From Acidaminococcus fermentans (GTDB lineage Bacteria; Bacillota_C; Negativicutes; Acidaminococcales; Acidaminococcaceae), in the NCBI GenBank assembly GCA_004555735.1, contig SFHH01000103.1:1-7365 (forward strand): a DNA stretch of 7,365 nt. Reading direction: 5' to 3'. This document shows, piece after piece, positions 6,723-7,365 of the stretch (its first letter is position 1; each line of letters begins with the position of its first letter). Below the pieces are notes generated by a model. The model was not told where the DNA came from. It searched no databases and saw only the letters and a program-made list of their open reading frames with translations. Both the position numbers and the translations under genes were made by a program.

Positions 6723-7365
6723 ATGAAAATCTTTGAGAGAAAAAAAGATGGTTCTGTAAAGATTCCCCACACGTTCGTCCTCCTGTTCCTGATCTTGATC
6801 TGTTCCGTAATCCTGACTTGGCTGATACCTTCCGGTGCGTATACAAGGATTACGGGAGCCAATGGAGTCAAAGTCGTCCAGCCTGATCAATTCTCCTACA
6901 TCGCCAAGACATATGTCCACTTATGGCAGATTCCCACGCTGGTCGTAAAGGGTTTTTCATCCCAGAATGTGCTGATTTTCAGTACATTGATTGCTGGTGG
7001 AGGTTTCCATGTGCTGCTGATGACAGGCTCTATCCACTCTCTCATTTGGATTGTGGTCAAAAAGTTCGGCAATCAGGAAGCCATCTTCATCCCTCTTTTG
7101 ATGCTGATCTGTGCTCTGATTTCTACAACTCAGTCTGTTACCATTTTTATGGCGTTCACACCCATCCTAGTCATGATGGCGAAAGCCATGGGCTTTGATT
7201 CTCTGACAGGAGCTGCCATTCCCATCCTGGGAGGCGCCATCGGTTTTTCCACTGGGACTTTGAATCCCTCTTCTACGATTGTGGCTCAGACCATAGCCGG
7301 TCTTCCTCCCTATTCAGGTATCGGCTACCGGTTCATCTCCCTGTTTGTCTTCTGGTTTTTCACGG
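6723..7365 (+). CDS. YfcC/DcuC-family membrane carrier (3' end outside window)
   Basis: The first 214 residues of a third carrier of the same family; the frame is open to the window edge. The ATG at 6723 follows AAAGGAGG (6711-6718). Seen: an N-terminal charged stretch MKIFERKKDG, a first membrane segment at about 15-37 ending WLIPSGAY, LIAGGGFHVLL at about 89-99, GGAIGFSTGTLNPSSTIVAQ (170-189), and AGLPPYSGIGYRF (192-204). The hallmark SGSGQA region lies beyond the window. It begins 36 bases after the second carrier and is probably in the same operon. Where the other two copies have segments reading GFNSWIPF and GWSEQIIPF, this one reads STTQSVTIFMAF, so its binding region may differ. Two 60-base samples (7081-7140 at 42% GC, 5761-5820 at 55%) hint that it is more AT-rich than its neighbour, which is weak evidence for a separate origin. 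Confidence 0.88.
   Translation, partial: MKIFERKKDGSVKIPHTFVLLFLILICSVILTWLIPSGAYTRITGANGVKVVQPDQFSYIAKTYVHLWQIPTLVVKGFSSQNVLIFSTLIAGGGFHVLLMTGSIHSLIWIVVKKFGNQEAIFIPLLMLICALISTTQSVTIFMAFTPILVMMAKAMGFDSLTGAAIPILGGAIGFSTGTLNPSSTIVAQTIAGLPPYSGIGYRFISLFVFWFFT

Overview
The window carries a compact cluster of transport and hydrolase genes on a bacterial chromosome, with no RNA genes, insertion sequences or CRISPR. Coding density, strong AGGAGG-type ribosome binding sites, AT-rich intergenic spacers against roughly 50-55% GC genes, and DcuC/YfcC-type carriers all suggest an anaerobic, amino-acid-using Bacillota. A Negativicute such as an Acidaminococcus relative is my guess, from gene style only.

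Layout. The left wing is on the minus strand, read right to left: a LysR-type regulator (4060-3089), a 213-base AT-rich spacer with a promoter, a YfcC/DcuC-family membrane carrier (2875-1484), and 13 bases later a secernin-like family C69 Ntn hydrolase (1470-85). The carrier is interrupted by one in-frame TAA at codon 165; the same frame continues to a complete family C-terminus, so it looks like a recent nonsense pseudogene. The right wing is on the plus strand: a 173-base divergent regulatory region, a penicillin acyltransferase-like family C45 Ntn hydrolase (4234-5253), a complete second YfcC-family carrier (5310-6686), and a third carrier (6723 onward) that leaves the window after 214 codons.

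How the parts fit. The same plan appears twice around one LysR regulator: a cytoplasmic N-terminal-nucleophile amidohydrolase next to a YfcC-type carrier, with a different hydrolase family in each wing. The simplest reading is that the carriers import (or exchange) small amide- or peptide-linked compounds, the hydrolases cleave them, and the regulator senses a substrate or product. Substrates cannot be read from the sequence. Regulatory signals include a T-N11-A dyad that overlaps the regulator's own promoter, and an 18-base near-repeat that lies upstream of both wings.
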